Shown piece after piece: positions 36,731 to 46,414 of a DNA stretch of 64,000 bases (the stretch's first letter is position 1; the number at the start of each line of letters is the position of its first letter). The stretch spans positions 1 to 64,000 of the forward strand of contig RFVC01000006.1 of the NCBI GenBank assembly GCA_009922595.1, given 5' to 3'. The DNA is from Gammaproteobacteria bacterium. GTDB taxonomy: Bacteria; Pseudomonadota; Gammaproteobacteria; Pseudomonadales; Pseudohongiellaceae. The position numbers and the translations under genes are program-made. The notes under the pieces were generated by a model, which did not search any database, was not told the DNA's origin, and saw only the letters and a list, made by a program, of their open reading frames with translations.

Positions 36731-37126
36731 TTACCTGGCCGCGGTAACTTCCATTTCCACCAGGGCGCCTGGTGAAGCCAGGGCAGTCACGCCAAGAAGG
36801 CATCCTGTGTGCTGGCACCCCCGCTGTTTAAGATTGGTGGTCATATGATCATGGGCTTGCATCATAGCCGCCATGTCTGTGGTAAAGATATTTAAGCGAA
36901 CTACATTGGTGAAATTCATGTCGCCCTGCTCTAGGATCTTGTCTATGTTGTCCAGAACCTGGTCGATTTGTTTTGCCATGTCACCTTGATGTAGGCACTC
37001 ACCGTTTTCATTACTTGCCGTTTGTCCGGCGAGAAAGAAAAGGGATTCTGCATTTTCCAGCTTGTTACCATGGACAAAGCCCAGTGCTTCCTGCCACGTC
37101 CATGGATTAATAATTTCGCGCTTCAT
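36731..37126 (-). CDS. RidA/YjgF-family protein
   Basis: The product has 131 residues from the ATG at 37126, preferred over one five codons earlier because AAGGAA stands six bases before it. The family fold is evident from ESLFFLAGQTASNENGE, VLDNIDKILEQGDMNFTNVVRLNIFTTD and the C-terminal GVTALASPGALVEMEVTA. RidA proteins deaminate reactive imines. The usual substrate arginine near the C-terminal third is not evident in TGCLLGVTALA, so this may be a divergent member with another activity. The gene lies 18 bases before the MFS gene. Confidence 0.85.
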   Translation of the reverse strand: MKREIINPWTWQEALGFVHGNKLENAESLFFLAGQTASNENGECLHQGDMAKQIDQVLDNIDKILEQGDMNFTNVVRLNIFTTDMAAMMQAHDHMTTNLKQRGCQHTGCLLGVTALASPGALVEMEVTAAR

Positions 37127-37339
37127 TGGTTTTCCTTTCATCGTTAAGCCGTTGGCTTTTTGCTGGTTGCAATTTCATTACCCAGCATACTACTGATTCG
37201 CTGTAACAGTACATTTTCTTCATAGGCTAAATGCTCCCCCGAATTTTGACTGATCCACATCAATAGAAGTAGTTTAGGGGTTAGGGTATATTAACTATGT
37301 TAAATTTCATTAATCAGCTTATAGCAGAATCCTATTACC

Positions 37340-38155
37340 ATGAATAAAAAAATCATTCTCATCTGCTGTATGTTGTTAACTCCGGTGGCTTCATTGGGCC
37401 AATGGATCGGTTATCCTTCCTCTGGCGTCCCGAGACTACAAAATGGTTCAGTCGACATGCGGGCTCCAACACCGAGGCATGTCGACGGCAGGCCTGACCT
37501 ATCCGGGATATGGATTTCCGACAACACGCCCGTTGATGAGCCTTCTCCTAGCGATCCATATAGTCTTCCTTCAGGCCGGCTGATGACCAATATGGGCGCC
37601 CAAATGGAGGGTGGACTTCCTTACCAGGAGTGGCTGGGGCCGATCGTGGCACGCCACACTAATAATCTTGCTATTGAAGATCCGCATATCCGCTGCCTGC
37701 CCGATAATTTTCTACGGGCCTATGGCCTTCCGCACCTGCTCAAGTTCGTCCACAAGGATGAGCTGCTGGTGGTGCTCAATGAAATGAATGCCGGCTATCG
37801 CCAGGTCTTTGTCGATGGGCGCGAATTGCCTGATGATCCTTCGCCTTCCTGGCAGGGGTATTCCTCTGCCGCCTGGGAAGGGGATACGCTGGTGATTGAA
37901 ACAATCGGCGTGCGCGATGGTACGTGGATCGATTGGAATGGAAGCCAGATCGGGGAAAAGGCGAGGATTAGGGAAGAGATTACCCGGCCTGACTATGGCC
38001 ACCTGGATATTCGTGTAACCGTAGATGATCCGGTTGCCTACACTCGGCCCTGGACGGTGAATCTGCGCGAGCGCATCGTGGTGGACGGTGAGTTAATTGA
38101 CGAAGTGTGTCTTGAGAATGAGCGTTTTGTTGAGCATATGAACCTGGAGTACTGA
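37340..38155 (+). CDS. Two-cysteine partner protein of DUF6152 (locus A)
   Basis: This 271-residue exported protein has signal peptide MNKKIILICCMLLTPVASLG. It belongs to an uncharacterised family, abundant in Acidobacteria and marine Proteobacteria, with the landmarks PDLSGIW (about residue 50), IRCLPDNF, YRQVFVDGREL, WEGDTLVIETIG and DDPVAYTRPW. The mature protein has exactly two cysteines, in IRCLPD and DEVCLEN. The other three relatives in this window keep both positions, so a disulfide is likely. The DUF6152 gene follows, its ribosome site GAGGA overlapping this stop codon. Function unknown. Confidence 0.75.
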   Translation: MNKKIILICCMLLTPVASLGQWIGYPSSGVPRLQNGSVDMRAPTPRHVDGRPDLSGIWISDNTPVDEPSPSDPYSLPSGRLMTNMGAQMEGGLPYQEWLGPIVARHTNNLAIEDPHIRCLPDNFLRAYGLPHLLKFVHKDELLVVLNEMNAGYRQVFVDGRELPDDPSPSWQGYSSAAWEGDTLVIETIGVRDGTWIDWNGSQIGEKARIREEITRPDYGHLDIRVTVDDPVAYTRPWTVNLRERIVVDGELIDEVCLENERFVEHMNLEY

Positions 38156-38159
38156 GGAA

Positions 38160-38558
38160 ATGAAAATACCTGGTTTTATCGTGTTTATTGTCGCCGCGTA
38201 TTTCCTGTCAACGGCAGCCTACGCCCATCATTCTTTTCCCGCGCAGTACGATATCAACCAGCCGGTCGCGCTCAACGGTACCGTGACGGAAGTGCAGTGG
38301 ACCAATCCTCATATCTTTATCGTTATGGATGTGCCCAATGAAGACAGCGGAGAAACCAAGGAATGGACATTAGAACTTGGCGGTCCGAATACTTTGCTCA
38401 GACTCGGATGGAAACGTGACGATCTGAAGCCGGGCGATGTCATAGCCGTTGACGGTAGTCTGGCGCGCAACGGCAGTCCACTGGTGAATGCCGAATCCAT
38501 AATCCTTGAGGCTACAGGCCGGCGCATGCTTGCCGGCTCCAGCCGCAACGACAATTAA
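38160..38558 (+). CDS. DUF6152 small periplasmic protein (locus A)
   Basis: This 132-residue protein has a signal peptide whose predicted cleavage after AYA (residue 22) leaves a mature N-terminus HHSFPAQYD. The family core is visible: LNGTVTEVQWTNPHIFIVMDV, WTLELGGPNTLLRLGW and LKPGDVIAVDG. The N-terminal His pair and the histidine of NPH recur in the three other copies in the window. The fold is probably a small beta-barrel; metal binding by the histidines is an inference. The 3' end overlaps the convergent MFS gene by four bases. Confidence 0.8.
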   Translation: MKIPGFIVFIVAAYFLSTAAYAHHSFPAQYDINQPVALNGTVTEVQWTNPHIFIVMDVPNEDSGETKEWTLELGGPNTLLRLGWKRDDLKPGDVIAVDGSLARNGSPLVNAESIILEATGRRMLAGSSRNDN

Positions 38559-39883
38559 CTGGCATTGGGCAGCGGCACTCCGGTAGACGGAGCAACTTCT
38601 TCCTTGGCTTCCCTCGGAGTCATAAAGGGAAGTATAACAATCGGAATGATTACCAGCACGGCATCCAGCCATAACACACTTGAGTAACTGACGTTTTCCG
38701 CCATCCATCCCTGCCAGTTGTTGGAGTAGGAGATGACTAGGTTATGAAGTGCCATGAAGCCTGTGAACTGTGTCGCCGCCACTGCCGGGTTGGTCAGGCT
38801 CATGAAGACGCCGGCGGCAATTCCGTAATGCAGCCCCGTGGTTAGCCCGGCGAATAGGAAGACGGCAAACATGGTCTCCCTTGAAATGGCCGGCAATGCC
38901 GGATTCGCTCCCCAACTCATGGCCAGGTAAATTCCGGGTAAGGCCGAGAGGGCATAAAACAGGGCAATCATTTTGCGCAGGCCAAACAGGTCGCCGAGGA
39001 AACCTCCAATGACACAGCCGGCCCCTGCAAGCACTGTGGAGTAAAGGCTGATCTGGGCTAGGTCATTATCTGAAAGCCCGTAATCCACCTGCAGTGTTGT
39101 GCCAATGGCATTGCTAAGTGCCATGGCGCCTATAGGCGTCAGCGCAAAAAGAAATCCCACCATTGGTCCTTTTCCCGACCGGAACATGCCGTTAAACAAC
39201 TCTATACCGATATGCTTGACTGCCTGCACAGCTTCCCGGACCGGATTAGCCGCGACTGGTTCAAGTTTGCTGCTGATGGCTGGGTCCTTAACAAAGAAGA
39301 GGGCGAAGAAAAGAATCACGGAGAGAAGCAGGCAGGCATATACAAGTGCGGCCTCGAATCCCCAGAAGCCAGCCACAAATAAAGCGCCGCCACCGCCGAG
39401 ACCCTGGCCGAGATAGGCGCCGCCGAACATAAAGCCGTTACCGGTGCCGCGTTCATCCTCCCTAAGGGTGTTTACGGCCAGGGCATCAATCGCGATGTCC
39501 TGCGTGGCAGCGAACACGTTATGAAAGAGAATCAGGGCTAACAGCAATTGGAAATTAGAGCTGTAATCCATCAGGCCAACCACTATCAGGGTGAGAATCA
39601 TCATGGCCTGGCAAATCACGATCCAGGCTTTACGTCCGCCAAACCGATCGAGTCGGAACATGTCGACCAGCGGCGCCCAGGCCCACTTGAAGCCCCAGGG
39701 CAGGTAAAGCATGCCGACGAAGGCGCCAATCTGGCTGACATCAAGGCCTTCGCGGCGCATATAGGCGGCCATCGCGGTTGCGGTGAAGCCAAGGGGCACG
39801 CCCTCGGCAATATACAGTGTGCCAAAAGTGAATAAGCGGCCGGCTTTGGTAGAGAGTGCGTTCTGCATCAAGGCAATGCCCAT
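38555..39883 (-). CDS. MFS transporter, AmpG/PAT-like
   Basis: This 442-residue inner-membrane carrier resembles the muropeptide permease AmpG and acetyl-CoA transporter group. Evidence: LYIAEGVPLGFTATAMAAYMR near the N-terminus, LPWGFKWAWAPLVDMF, and the characteristic ATQDIAIDALAVNTL around residue 150. The substrate is not certain. It is encoded upstream of nothing obvious on its strand and converges with the locus A DUF6152 gene. The thiolase gene precedes it by 62 bases on the same strand, so co-transcription with the thiolase and CoA transferase is possible. Confidence 0.8.
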   Translation of the reverse strand: MGIALMQNALSTKAGRLFTFGTLYIAEGVPLGFTATAMAAYMRREGLDVSQIGAFVGMLYLPWGFKWAWAPLVDMFRLDRFGGRKAWIVICQAMMILTLIVVGLMDYSSNFQLLLALILFHNVFAATQDIAIDALAVNTLREDERGTGNGFMFGGAYLGQGLGGGGALFVAGFWGFEAALVYACLLLSVILFFALFFVKDPAISSKLEPVAANPVREAVQAVKHIGIELFNGMFRSGKGPMVGFLFALTPIGAMALSNAIGTTLQVDYGLSDNDLAQISLYSTVLAGAGCVIGGFLGDLFGLRKMIALFYALSALPGIYLAMSWGANPALPAISRETMFAVFLFAGLTTGLHYGIAAGVFMSLTNPAVAATQFTGFMALHNLVISYSNNWQGWMAENVSYSSVLWLDAVLVIIPIVILPFMTPREAKEEVAPSTGVPLPNAS

Positions 39884-39945
39884 TTATTATTGTTGGCGGG
39901 CAAGAATAGCAACATTTGAAATGTGTTAAATAACTGATTCTAGGA

Positions 39946-41154
39946 TTAGTTAACTGCTTCGAGCCCAATGGCGACGCCCTGGCCAACGCCTACGCACATG
40001 GCGGCAATGCCTTTTCCTGCGCCAGTGTTTTTCATCTGCAGGGCCAGGGTACCGGTGATCCTTGCGCCGGAAGCACCGAGAGGATGGCCAAGTGCAATGG
40101 CGCCCCCATTCGGATTAATGAAGTCGGCATCATCGGGCAGTCCCAGTGCGCGTGTTGAAGCGAGGACCTGACAGGCAAAGGCCTCGTTAAATTCAAACAG
40201 GTCGATGTCAGAAACCTCAAGCTGAAGACGTGCGCAGAGTTTCTGGGTGGCAGGAGCTGGGCCAAAACCCATGATGTGAGGGGATAGGCCAGCACTGGCG
40301 CCGCCGGAAATGCGGGCCAGCGGGTTAAGCCCATGCTGTCTGACTGCTGCATCCGAGGCGATGAGCAGGGCGGCAGCCCCGTCATTGATGCCCGAGGCAT
40401 TGCCGGCTGTGACTGAACCGCCCTCCCTGAAGGGGGTGCCGAGTTTGGCCAATGCCTCCAGCGAGGTGTCCTGTCGGGGATGCTCGTCTGTGTCTACAAT
40501 GACGTCATCACCCCTGCGCTGGGGAATACAAACTGCTGAAATTTCCTCTGCAAGGCGTCCACTCTCAATGGCGGCAGCGGCGCGCTGCTGGGAGCGCAGG
40601 GCAAAAGCGTCCTGGTCCTGTCTCGCAATATTAAAATCAGCGGCGACATTTTCGGCGGTTTCACCCATCGAGTCGGTGCCGTACATGGCCTGCATACTGG
40701 GATTAATAAAGCGCCATCCCAGAGAAGTCTCATAAATTTCTGCTTTGCAGCTGAAGGCTGATTCTGCCTTCGGCATCACCAGCGGGGCGCGGGACATGCT
40801 CTCCACACCGCCCGCGACAAATAGGTCGCCTTCGCCTGCCTTGATTTGGCGGCTGGCCATAAGCACGGCATCCATCCCGGAAGCACATAGCCTGTTAACT
40901 GTGAGACCTGGCACTTCTTTTGGGAGGCCGGCAAGCAGCAGTGCCATTCTTGCCACGTTTCGGTTGTCTTCACCCGCCTGGTTGGTGTTGCCAAGGATGA
41001 CATCGTCCAGGGCGTCCCAGTCAATTGACTCATGGCGTGCCATAAGTGCTTTAAGCGGTTCGGCTGCCAGGTCATCTGTGCGCACCATGGCAAGTGCGCC
41101 GCCATGGCGGCCAAAGGGAGTGCGAATATAGTCACATATATAGGCGTCAGTCAT
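39946..41154 (-). CDS. Thiolase, 3-oxoadipyl-CoA thiolase-like
   Basis: This 402-residue thiolase cleaves a 3-oxoacyl-CoA with CoA. The active cysteine is in VNRLCASGMDAV near residue 90, the histidine in NGGAIALGHPLGASGAR and the second cysteine in AMCVGVGQG. Strings such as NQAGEDNRNVARMALLLAG, ESMSRAPLVM and SLGWRFINP are those of PcaF-type enzymes of aromatic degradation, and a CoA transferase gene lies 65 bases upstream, as in the 3-oxoadipate pathway. No other pca genes are present, so acetoacetyl-CoA or another substrate remains possible. Confidence 0.9.
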   Translation of the reverse strand: MTDAYICDYIRTPFGRHGGALAMVRTDDLAAEPLKALMARHESIDWDALDDVILGNTNQAGEDNRNVARMALLLAGLPKEVPGLTVNRLCASGMDAVLMASRQIKAGEGDLFVAGGVESMSRAPLVMPKAESAFSCKAEIYETSLGWRFINPSMQAMYGTDSMGETAENVAADFNIARQDQDAFALRSQQRAAAAIESGRLAEEISAVCIPQRRGDDVIVDTDEHPRQDTSLEALAKLGTPFREGGSVTAGNASGINDGAAALLIASDAAVRQHGLNPLARISGGASAGLSPHIMGFGPAPATQKLCARLQLEVSDIDLFEFNEAFACQVLASTRALGLPDDADFINPNGGAIALGHPLGASGARITGTLALQMKNTGAGKGIAAMCVGVGQGVAIGLEAVN

Positions 41155-41219
41155 AGCTATGGTTTGTTCTTACCGTCAAAGAAAAAGATTTCCAGGTTAG
41201 CAGGCGACTTTGTATGTTT

Positions 41220-42569
41220 TCATGATTTCAGGTCCTCAGTGAAGTCGGCTTCGGTGCAGGCCCTGACGTCCTCGACAGAATGATCTCCCATGAGCCGCTT
41301 CAACACCATGCCGTTTTCAGTAAAGTGAAAGACGCCCATGTCGGTCACTAGGATATCTACCGCGCCTTTAGCCGTCAGCGGAAGAGAACATTCCTGCCTC
41401 ACCTTGCTGTTGCCCTCTCTGTCACACTGGGTCATGGTCACAATCAGGCGCTTGGCCCCGGAGGCTAGGTCCATGGCACCGCCGACACCGAGCAAGGGTT
41501 TGCCGGGGACAGCCCAGTTGGCGAGATTGCCGTGCTGGTCTACCTCTAGGCCGCCCATGACCGCAACATCAACATGCCCGCCGCGGATCATGCCGAAGGA
41601 CGCGCTGGAATCGAAGTAGCTGGCACCGGGCAGGGCAGTGACCGGAATCTTGCCGGCATTGACCGGGTAATTCATGGCGCCGCCGCTTTCCGGTTCGGGG
41701 CCGACGCCGAGCATACCATTTTCAGTGTGCATGATGATGCCGGATTCCGGTGTGATGAGATCGGCGATGAGGGTGGGGATACCAATTCCCAGGTTAACCA
41801 CCTCACCCTGGCTGATCTCATCCAGGACCGCCTTGGCCATTGCCATTCGCGCCTCATCCACTTTCTTCTGGCTAGCGGAAACAGAGGCTGAAGAGCCCAG
41901 GTCTTCTTTCGTGGTATGTGCTTGGACCAGGTAATCTACAAAACACCCCGGGGTATGAATAGCTTCGGGCTCTATATCGCCAACTGGAACAATTTCTTCT
42001 ACTTCTGCGATCACCAGGCGCGAAGCCGTAGCCGCCGCCTGGTTGAAATTGTTCTCCGTCATTCGATATTGCAGGTTGCCAGCGGTGTCAGCTCTCCATG
42101 CGCGGATCAGACTGACATCGCCCCTAATCGGCTTGATGAACACCATATCCTTGCCGTCAATAGTTTTTGTTTCCCTGCCTTCTGCTAGGGGCGTTCCGGC
42201 TGATGTGGGAGTGTAGAAACCGCCCAGTCCGGCGCCGCCAGCGCGAATGGCCTCGCCCAGCGTCCCTTGCGGCAGCAGTTCCACTTCCATCGATCCATCT
42301 TGCGCCGCTGCCACCGCTTCCGGGTTGCTTGTGAAAAAGGAGCCTATAGCTTTTTTAAGCTGACCGTTGCGAAGCAGCCTGCCACCGCCCAGACCAGGCT
42401 CACCAACATTGTTACCGATGTAGGTGAGGTCCTTTACGTCGGTTTTAGCGAGTGCATGTAGGAGATGAACCGGATTGCCGGTCATGCCGAATCCGCCGGC
42501 GATGAGTACATCACCAGATTGGATTTTTGTTGCAGCTTTCTCGGCAGAAATGACGGGAACCGTTTTCAT
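41220..42569 (-). CDS. Fused 3-oxoacid CoA-transferase (alpha and beta subunits in one chain)
   Basis: This 449-residue enzyme moves CoA from succinyl-CoA to a 3-oxoacid. Residues 1 to about 230 form the A subunit ([43 protein letters not shown]). A linker around 230-245 ([13 protein letters not shown]) leads to the B subunit with [14 protein letters not shown] and the catalytic glutamate in [11 protein letters not shown]. Most bacteria keep the subunits separate, so the fusion is notable. With the thiolase downstream it could work on 3-oxoadipate or acetoacetate. Confidence 0.9.
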   Translation of the reverse strand: MKTVPVISAEKAATKIQSGDVLIAGGFGMTGNPVHLLHALAKTDVKDLTYIGNNVGEPGLGGGRLLRNGQLKKAIGSFFTSNPEAVAAAQDGSMEVELLPQGTLGEAIRAGGAGLGGFYTPTSAGTPLAEGRETKTIDGKDMVFIKPIRGDVSLIRAWRADTAGNLQYRMTENNFNQAAATASRLVIAEVEEIVPVGDIEPEAIHTPGCFVDYLVQAHTTKEDLGSSASVSASQKKVDEARMAMAKAVLDEISQGEVVNLGIGIPTLIADLITPESGIIMHTENGMLGVGPEPESGGAMNYPVNAGKIPVTALPGASYFDSSASFGMIRGGHVDVAVMGGLEVDQHGNLANWAVPGKPLLGVGGAMDLASGAKRLIVTMTQCDREGNSKVRQECSLPLTAKGAVDILVTDMGVFHFTENGMVLKRLMGDHSVEDVRACTEADFTEDLKS

Positions 42570-42650
42570 GGGCTTTTTCCCTTAGATGTAGCCAAGCTTT
42601 AGATTGAACCATGGTTACCGCAAAAACTGAAACCGGCTTTTTGTGGCCGA

Positions 42651-42666
42651 ATTGACTGAGGTCAAT
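42651..42666. promoter_or_regulatory. Palindrome upstream of the CoA-transferase gene
   Basis: ATTGAC-TGAG-GTCAAT is a perfect inverted repeat with a four-base centre, about 82 bases before the CoA-transferase start codon. It could be an operator for an unlinked regulator of the thiolase/transferase pair. No regulator gene is adjacent, so this is tentative. Confidence 0.4.
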
Positions 42667-42759
42667 ACCAGTTTCCCTCAACGCTGTAGTTTTATCGCAG
42701 GAGTAGAAGGTATGGCGAGGCTATGAAAAAAATATTGGTTTTATTTGCAATGTAGTGCG

Positions 42760-43830
42760 TTACTGCGCTGAGATTTCGTCGCACTCAAAGGGCAGGATCT
42801 CAACTCCAGGGACGTGGATCCATTTCTTGGACAAATTCACCGGGGTGGTGAAATTGACCGGATCACTGACCACCATCTGGTAATCCATAAAGGCGCCGTC
42901 CTCGATCATGGTAAAACGTTCCTCGATATCTGCCTCAGGGCTAAGCGGAATACCGCGTTGATTCAGCCAGGGAAAATCGATGTGCGTGGTTCTCGCTACC
43001 AGTGTGCTTTCCGGCGCCCAGGCTTCACCTTCCCACCAGCCCCATGAGTAACCGAGCAGGCTGGCCAGTGTGCCGTCAGGTGCGCCATCTTCTCCCACGT
43101 GAATAGTGCGAGTTAGGTCATATTCCTCGATACGCAGCACCACGTTGCCGCCTTCGCGCAAGATTTCCATGGGCAGTGGCTGTTCCATGATCAGCGGCAT
43201 GCCCTTTGGCTGGCAGTTGTTTGTTGGGTTGTCGCGTGCCAGGTCGAAATTATCCAGCACTTTCATGGCTGCTGACGTCAGCGGGTACTGGGTCATGTCG
43301 TAATCGCGGTTGATGGACTCCGGAAACAAAAAGCCATCAGCACCGGTAAAAGTCCAAATGCGAAAAATACCCCATTCAGGATGGCTGCGATCTCCTTCAG
43401 TTCGGAAGCGGTAGGAAAAGTCACCGATAACCTCGTCCTTGAAATAGGCTTCCTGTCCAGTCTGCATCAGCAGTTCAGTGCCGTCTGTAAGCAGGACGTT
43501 GGTGGCAAAGGCCTCCACTTTATCTGTGAGGGGTGGCCATGCCGCGACGCGCACCGTCATGCCTTCCTGCAGCGAATCCCTGGGAATACCGGCACGCTGC
43601 ATCAGGGTGGGTGAGCCGCTTTCCAAATCCCACTCGGTTAAAGAGCCGTCTTCATTAGTGACTTCTAGGAAGATATGAATATGAGGATTTTCCCAGTGCA
43701 GGCTCGTAATTACCCCTTCCAGCTCGATATGGGCTCTGTTGTCAAAACGACCAAAGAAGCTGTGATGGGCGTAACCTGCCAGCGGTATGCACAACGCCAT
43801 AGTGGCCAGCAGACGAATGGGTAAAGACAT
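42760..43830 (-). CDS. Fusion of DUF6152 with its two-cysteine partner (locus B)
   Basis: This 356-residue exported protein joins in one chain the two families that are separate genes at loci A, C and D. The signal peptide is predicted to be cut after GYA (residue 21), leaving HHSFFGRFD. Residues 22 to about 125 are DUF6152 (LEGVITSLHWENPHIHIFLEV, WDLESGSPTLMQRAG). From about 140 onward is the partner family: FRIWTF, Cys206 in NNCQPKGMP, LLGYSWGWWEG, STLVARTTHIDFPW, SDPVNFTTP, and Cys350 in PFECDEIS. The natural fusion argues that the separate proteins bind each other. The gene diverges from the TVP38 gene; function unknown. Confidence 0.8.
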   Translation of the reverse strand: MSLPIRLLATMALCIPLAGYAHHSFFGRFDNRAHIELEGVITSLHWENPHIHIFLEVTNEDGSLTEWDLESGSPTLMQRAGIPRDSLQEGMTVRVAAWPPLTDKVEAFATNVLLTDGTELLMQTGQEAYFKDEVIGDFSYRFRTEGDRSHPEWGIFRIWTFTGADGFLFPESINRDYDMTQYPLTSAAMKVLDNFDLARDNPTNNCQPKGMPLIMEQPLPMEILREGGNVVLRIEEYDLTRTIHVGEDGAPDGTLASLLGYSWGWWEGEAWAPESTLVARTTHIDFPWLNQRGIPLSPEADIEERFTMIEDGAFMDYQMVVSDPVNFTTPVNLSKKWIHVPGVEILPFECDEISAQ

Positions 43831-43977
43831 GGAAATTCCCTATGCAGTGATGCTTTTCTTTTTATTTGGACAATCATATTTCATTAAGGCAGTAAGGTGG
43901 AAGTGGCAGTTATTCCGGAGCCTTGGAATGGGGCTCCTGTGTTAAGCTTCAGATATATCTTTTATTAAGCCGACGCT

Positions 43978-44658
43978 TTGAAAAAAATTAATCCCGTTAT
44001 TCTGCTCGTATTTTTCAGCGTGCTGGTGTTCATCCTGCGGAGGACGTTTTATCCGGAGTTCTCCGATGAATCGCTTGTCGCAGCACTAGAGCAGTTCCTG
44101 GGCTCTTTTGGCGTGGCCAGCATCGTCACCCTGTTTGTCATTTATTTTTTCTGCTCCTTCTTTTTTATACCCATTCTCATTCCACTGAATATTGCCTGCG
44201 GTGCCTTGTATGGCCCCATATTGGGAGCATTGGCAGCGCTGGCAGGTGTGCTGATTAGCTGCTTCGCTTCTACAGTTTCCGTACGTTATGTATTCAGGGG
44301 AATGGGAAATTTCGCCATGCGTCATCCCGAGATCAAGAATTATCTCGTGGATATCTCGCGTCGCGGCAGTGTCATGGTCATTATCGTACGCCTGGCATTC
44401 GTGGTGCCGTACCTGTTTCAGAACATTGTGCTCGCCTTGACTCAGTTGAACCTGGGAAAGTTAATGCTGCTGACAATACCGGGGGCTGTCCCTGGCGTGC
44501 TGAGCTACAGCTATCTTGGGGCAGGGTTGGTAAGCCTAGAGGCCACTCAATCATTTGTATTTTATCTATCAGTACCGCTGTTTATGCTGGTAGGAATTAC
44601 ATTCATGATCAGATATTTACGCGATAGAATCGAAAATGTTGGCCAAGATGATCACTAG
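43978..44658 (+). CDS. TVP38/TMEM64-family (VTT domain) membrane protein
   Basis: This 226-residue inner-membrane protein has about five to six hydrophobic segments. The VTT-domain core is visible as FIPILIPLNIACGALYGPILGALAALAG and VIIVRLAFVVPYLFQNIVLALTQL, then IPGAVPGVLSYSYLGAG. The family is linked to lipid scrambling or small-solute transport, without a settled role in bacteria. The start is TTG at 43978: an in-frame stop lies 12 bases upstream with no other start, and the MKKINPVILLVFF sequence is a normal beginning. Confidence 0.85.
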   Translation: MKKINPVILLVFFSVLVFILRRTFYPEFSDESLVAALEQFLGSFGVASIVTLFVIYFFCSFFFIPILIPLNIACGALYGPILGALAALAGVLISCFASTVSVRYVFRGMGNFAMRHPEIKNYLVDISRRGSVMVIIVRLAFVVPYLFQNIVLALTQLNLGKLMLLTIPGAVPGVLSYSYLGAGLVSLEATQSFVFYLSVPLFMLVGITFMIRYLRDRIENVGQDDH

Positions 44659-44695
44659 GACAATAAATTAACTGCTTTAAAAAGAGGGCTGTACT

Positions 44696-45640
44696 ATGAA
44701 GATGCTGTCATTTTTCCTTATCTGGATATCTTTGAGCGATGCGCTGCTTGCCCAGGATGATTTGCTGCAAGCGGCATTTACTGGTGTTGCTGAGATAGGC
44801 AAGCAATGGAATGGTGAGGTCAATACGGCCACCCAAGCACTGTACACCCCTCTTCACCAGCAGGTGGATGATGGCGGTCTCCTAGTTCACCGCGATATTG
44901 CCTATGGTGACCATCCCCTGCAAACATTTGACCTCTGGGTGAGTGACCAAGATTTCAGGGAGGGAGGTCCGGTAGGCATTTACTTTCATGGCGGCGCCAT
45001 GGTCAGGGGAGACAAGGTCAGCGCCGCAACTGACAACCTCATCTATAGCAATATCGGCAAGGCTGTGGCTCGCATCGGTGGCATCGGCATCAATGCCAAC
45101 TATCGCCTGGCTCCTGAGGCCCAGTTTCCGGATGGTGCCAGAGACCTGCGAATGATCATCGAATGGGTTAAGGAGAATATTGCTGTCTACGGCGGCGATC
45201 CTGACAACATCTTCTTGTTTGGGAATTCAGCCGGTGCGACTCACGTGGCAAGCTATCTGTATCACGAGGAAAGCCAGCTCGAGGATGGACCGGGAATCAG
45301 GGCGGCCGTACTGAGTTCATGCGGCTGCGGCACGGGTCCGGAGGTGTACTACGGGGCAGACCCTGCGATGCGCGAAGCAAATTCACCGCTTGGGTTGGTT
45401 GAACGCTACACCGGGCAGTACGTGCCCGTATACCTCTGGAGTGCCGAATACGATCCCTCAAACATTGAATCCAGCGTGGCAGATCTATACGCGGCGCTTT
45501 GCCATAAGTATGCGGACTGTCCTATGTACACACAGTGGCAGGGATACAACCATGTCTCTCACGTGATGAGCATCGACACTGAAGACCGAACCATCACCAA
45601 CGGATTGATCCGCTTCTATCACGACGTCATCGGAGACTGA
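44696..45640 (+). CDS. Exported alpha/beta-hydrolase (esterase-like)
   Basis: This 314-residue protein has a signal peptide ending near ALLAQ. The hydrolase fold shows the oxyanion segment YFHGGAMVRGDK, the nucleophile elbow FLFGNSAGATH near residue 180, and a candidate catalytic histidine in WQGYNHVSHVM. It resembles HSL/carboxylesterase-type enzymes that hydrolyse small esters. Seven cysteines, including the CGCG cluster SSCGCGTGPE and CHKYADC, suggest disulfides. It ends one base before the convergent NTF2-like gene. Confidence 0.85.
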   Translation: MKMLSFFLIWISLSDALLAQDDLLQAAFTGVAEIGKQWNGEVNTATQALYTPLHQQVDDGGLLVHRDIAYGDHPLQTFDLWVSDQDFREGGPVGIYFHGGAMVRGDKVSAATDNLIYSNIGKAVARIGGIGINANYRLAPEAQFPDGARDLRMIIEWVKENIAVYGGDPDNIFLFGNSAGATHVASYLYHEESQLEDGPGIRAAVLSSCGCGTGPEVYYGADPAMREANSPLGLVERYTGQYVPVYLWSAEYDPSNIESSVADLYAALCHKYADCPMYTQWQGYNHVSHVMSIDTEDRTITNGLIRFYHDVIGD

Positions 45641-46195
45641 TTACTCCGGTTTCTGTCGTGTTCGGGGATCAATCTCGCCCAGCTCGGGATACCACAGGGC
45701 GCTGTTGTCGAAGGACTCGTTGTACACCTTGCGTACCTTGAAGAGCCACTTATCGTCGACCTTCACCAATTCATCGGCATAGTGCCCCATGTAGAGAATG
45801 CGGACTTCACCGTGGGGATTGTTATTGGTCATGGCAAACCAGTACGCGGTTGAGGTGGCCGTATCGCCATCAACGTCAATCACGTGATTGATAATCTGGT
45901 GGCGGGTTCGATCGCGCTTGGTAGCCCCCTCTGGAATTTCTACGTAGCGGGCACCCCCAAACCCTGACATGGCCGCGCGGATTTCATCCTTGCCATGCTC
46001 GTCTCCAAATACCCAGACCAGTCGGCCGTCTTCATGCCAGGTTTCCATCACGGTTTCTATGTCACCGGCATCTACCGCCACCATGTATTTATTAGAGATG
46101 TTTTCGATTTCGGCTCGATCATCGGCGTAGCCGGCAAGTGTTATCGCAGGAAGCAAAATTAAAAACGTTGAGAGTATATTGCGGAAAATTTGCAT
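45641..46195 (-). CDS. Exported SnoaL/NTF2-like protein 1
   Basis: This 184-residue protein has a signal peptide (MQIFRNILSTFLILLPAITLAGYA). The NTF2-like cone fold is suggested by IENISNKYMVAVDAGDIETVMETWHEDGRLVW, then HQIINHVIDVDGDTATSTAYWFAMTNN and DELVKVDDKWLFKVRKV. Members include isomerases, dehydratases and ligand-binding proteins; the specific role is unknown. It is one of three exported NTF2-like proteins in this window and is more diverged than the other two. Confidence 0.75.
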   Translation of the reverse strand: MQIFRNILSTFLILLPAITLAGYADDRAEIENISNKYMVAVDAGDIETVMETWHEDGRLVWVFGDEHGKDEIRAAMSGFGGARYVEIPEGATKRDRTRHQIINHVIDVDGDTATSTAYWFAMTNNNPHGEVRILYMGHYADELVKVDDKWLFKVRKVYNESFDNSALWYPELGEIDPRTRQKPE

Positions 46196-46414
46196 TGGTG
46201 TTCCCCCTTTAATAATTTTTTTAATTGTTTTTTATGATAAGCAAAAGAATACATGCAGAACAGGCACGCTGCACTTTATTGGTATTTATCATGCGCTACA
46301 GAAGAGTCATTGGCCAATCCGTATGCCGATTCAATGATTACGACCGATTCCGCTGTTGTTATTTAGCGCCATCATGGCCGTGTTTTGGGCTTCTGATATT
46401 TACAACCCTCGAAT

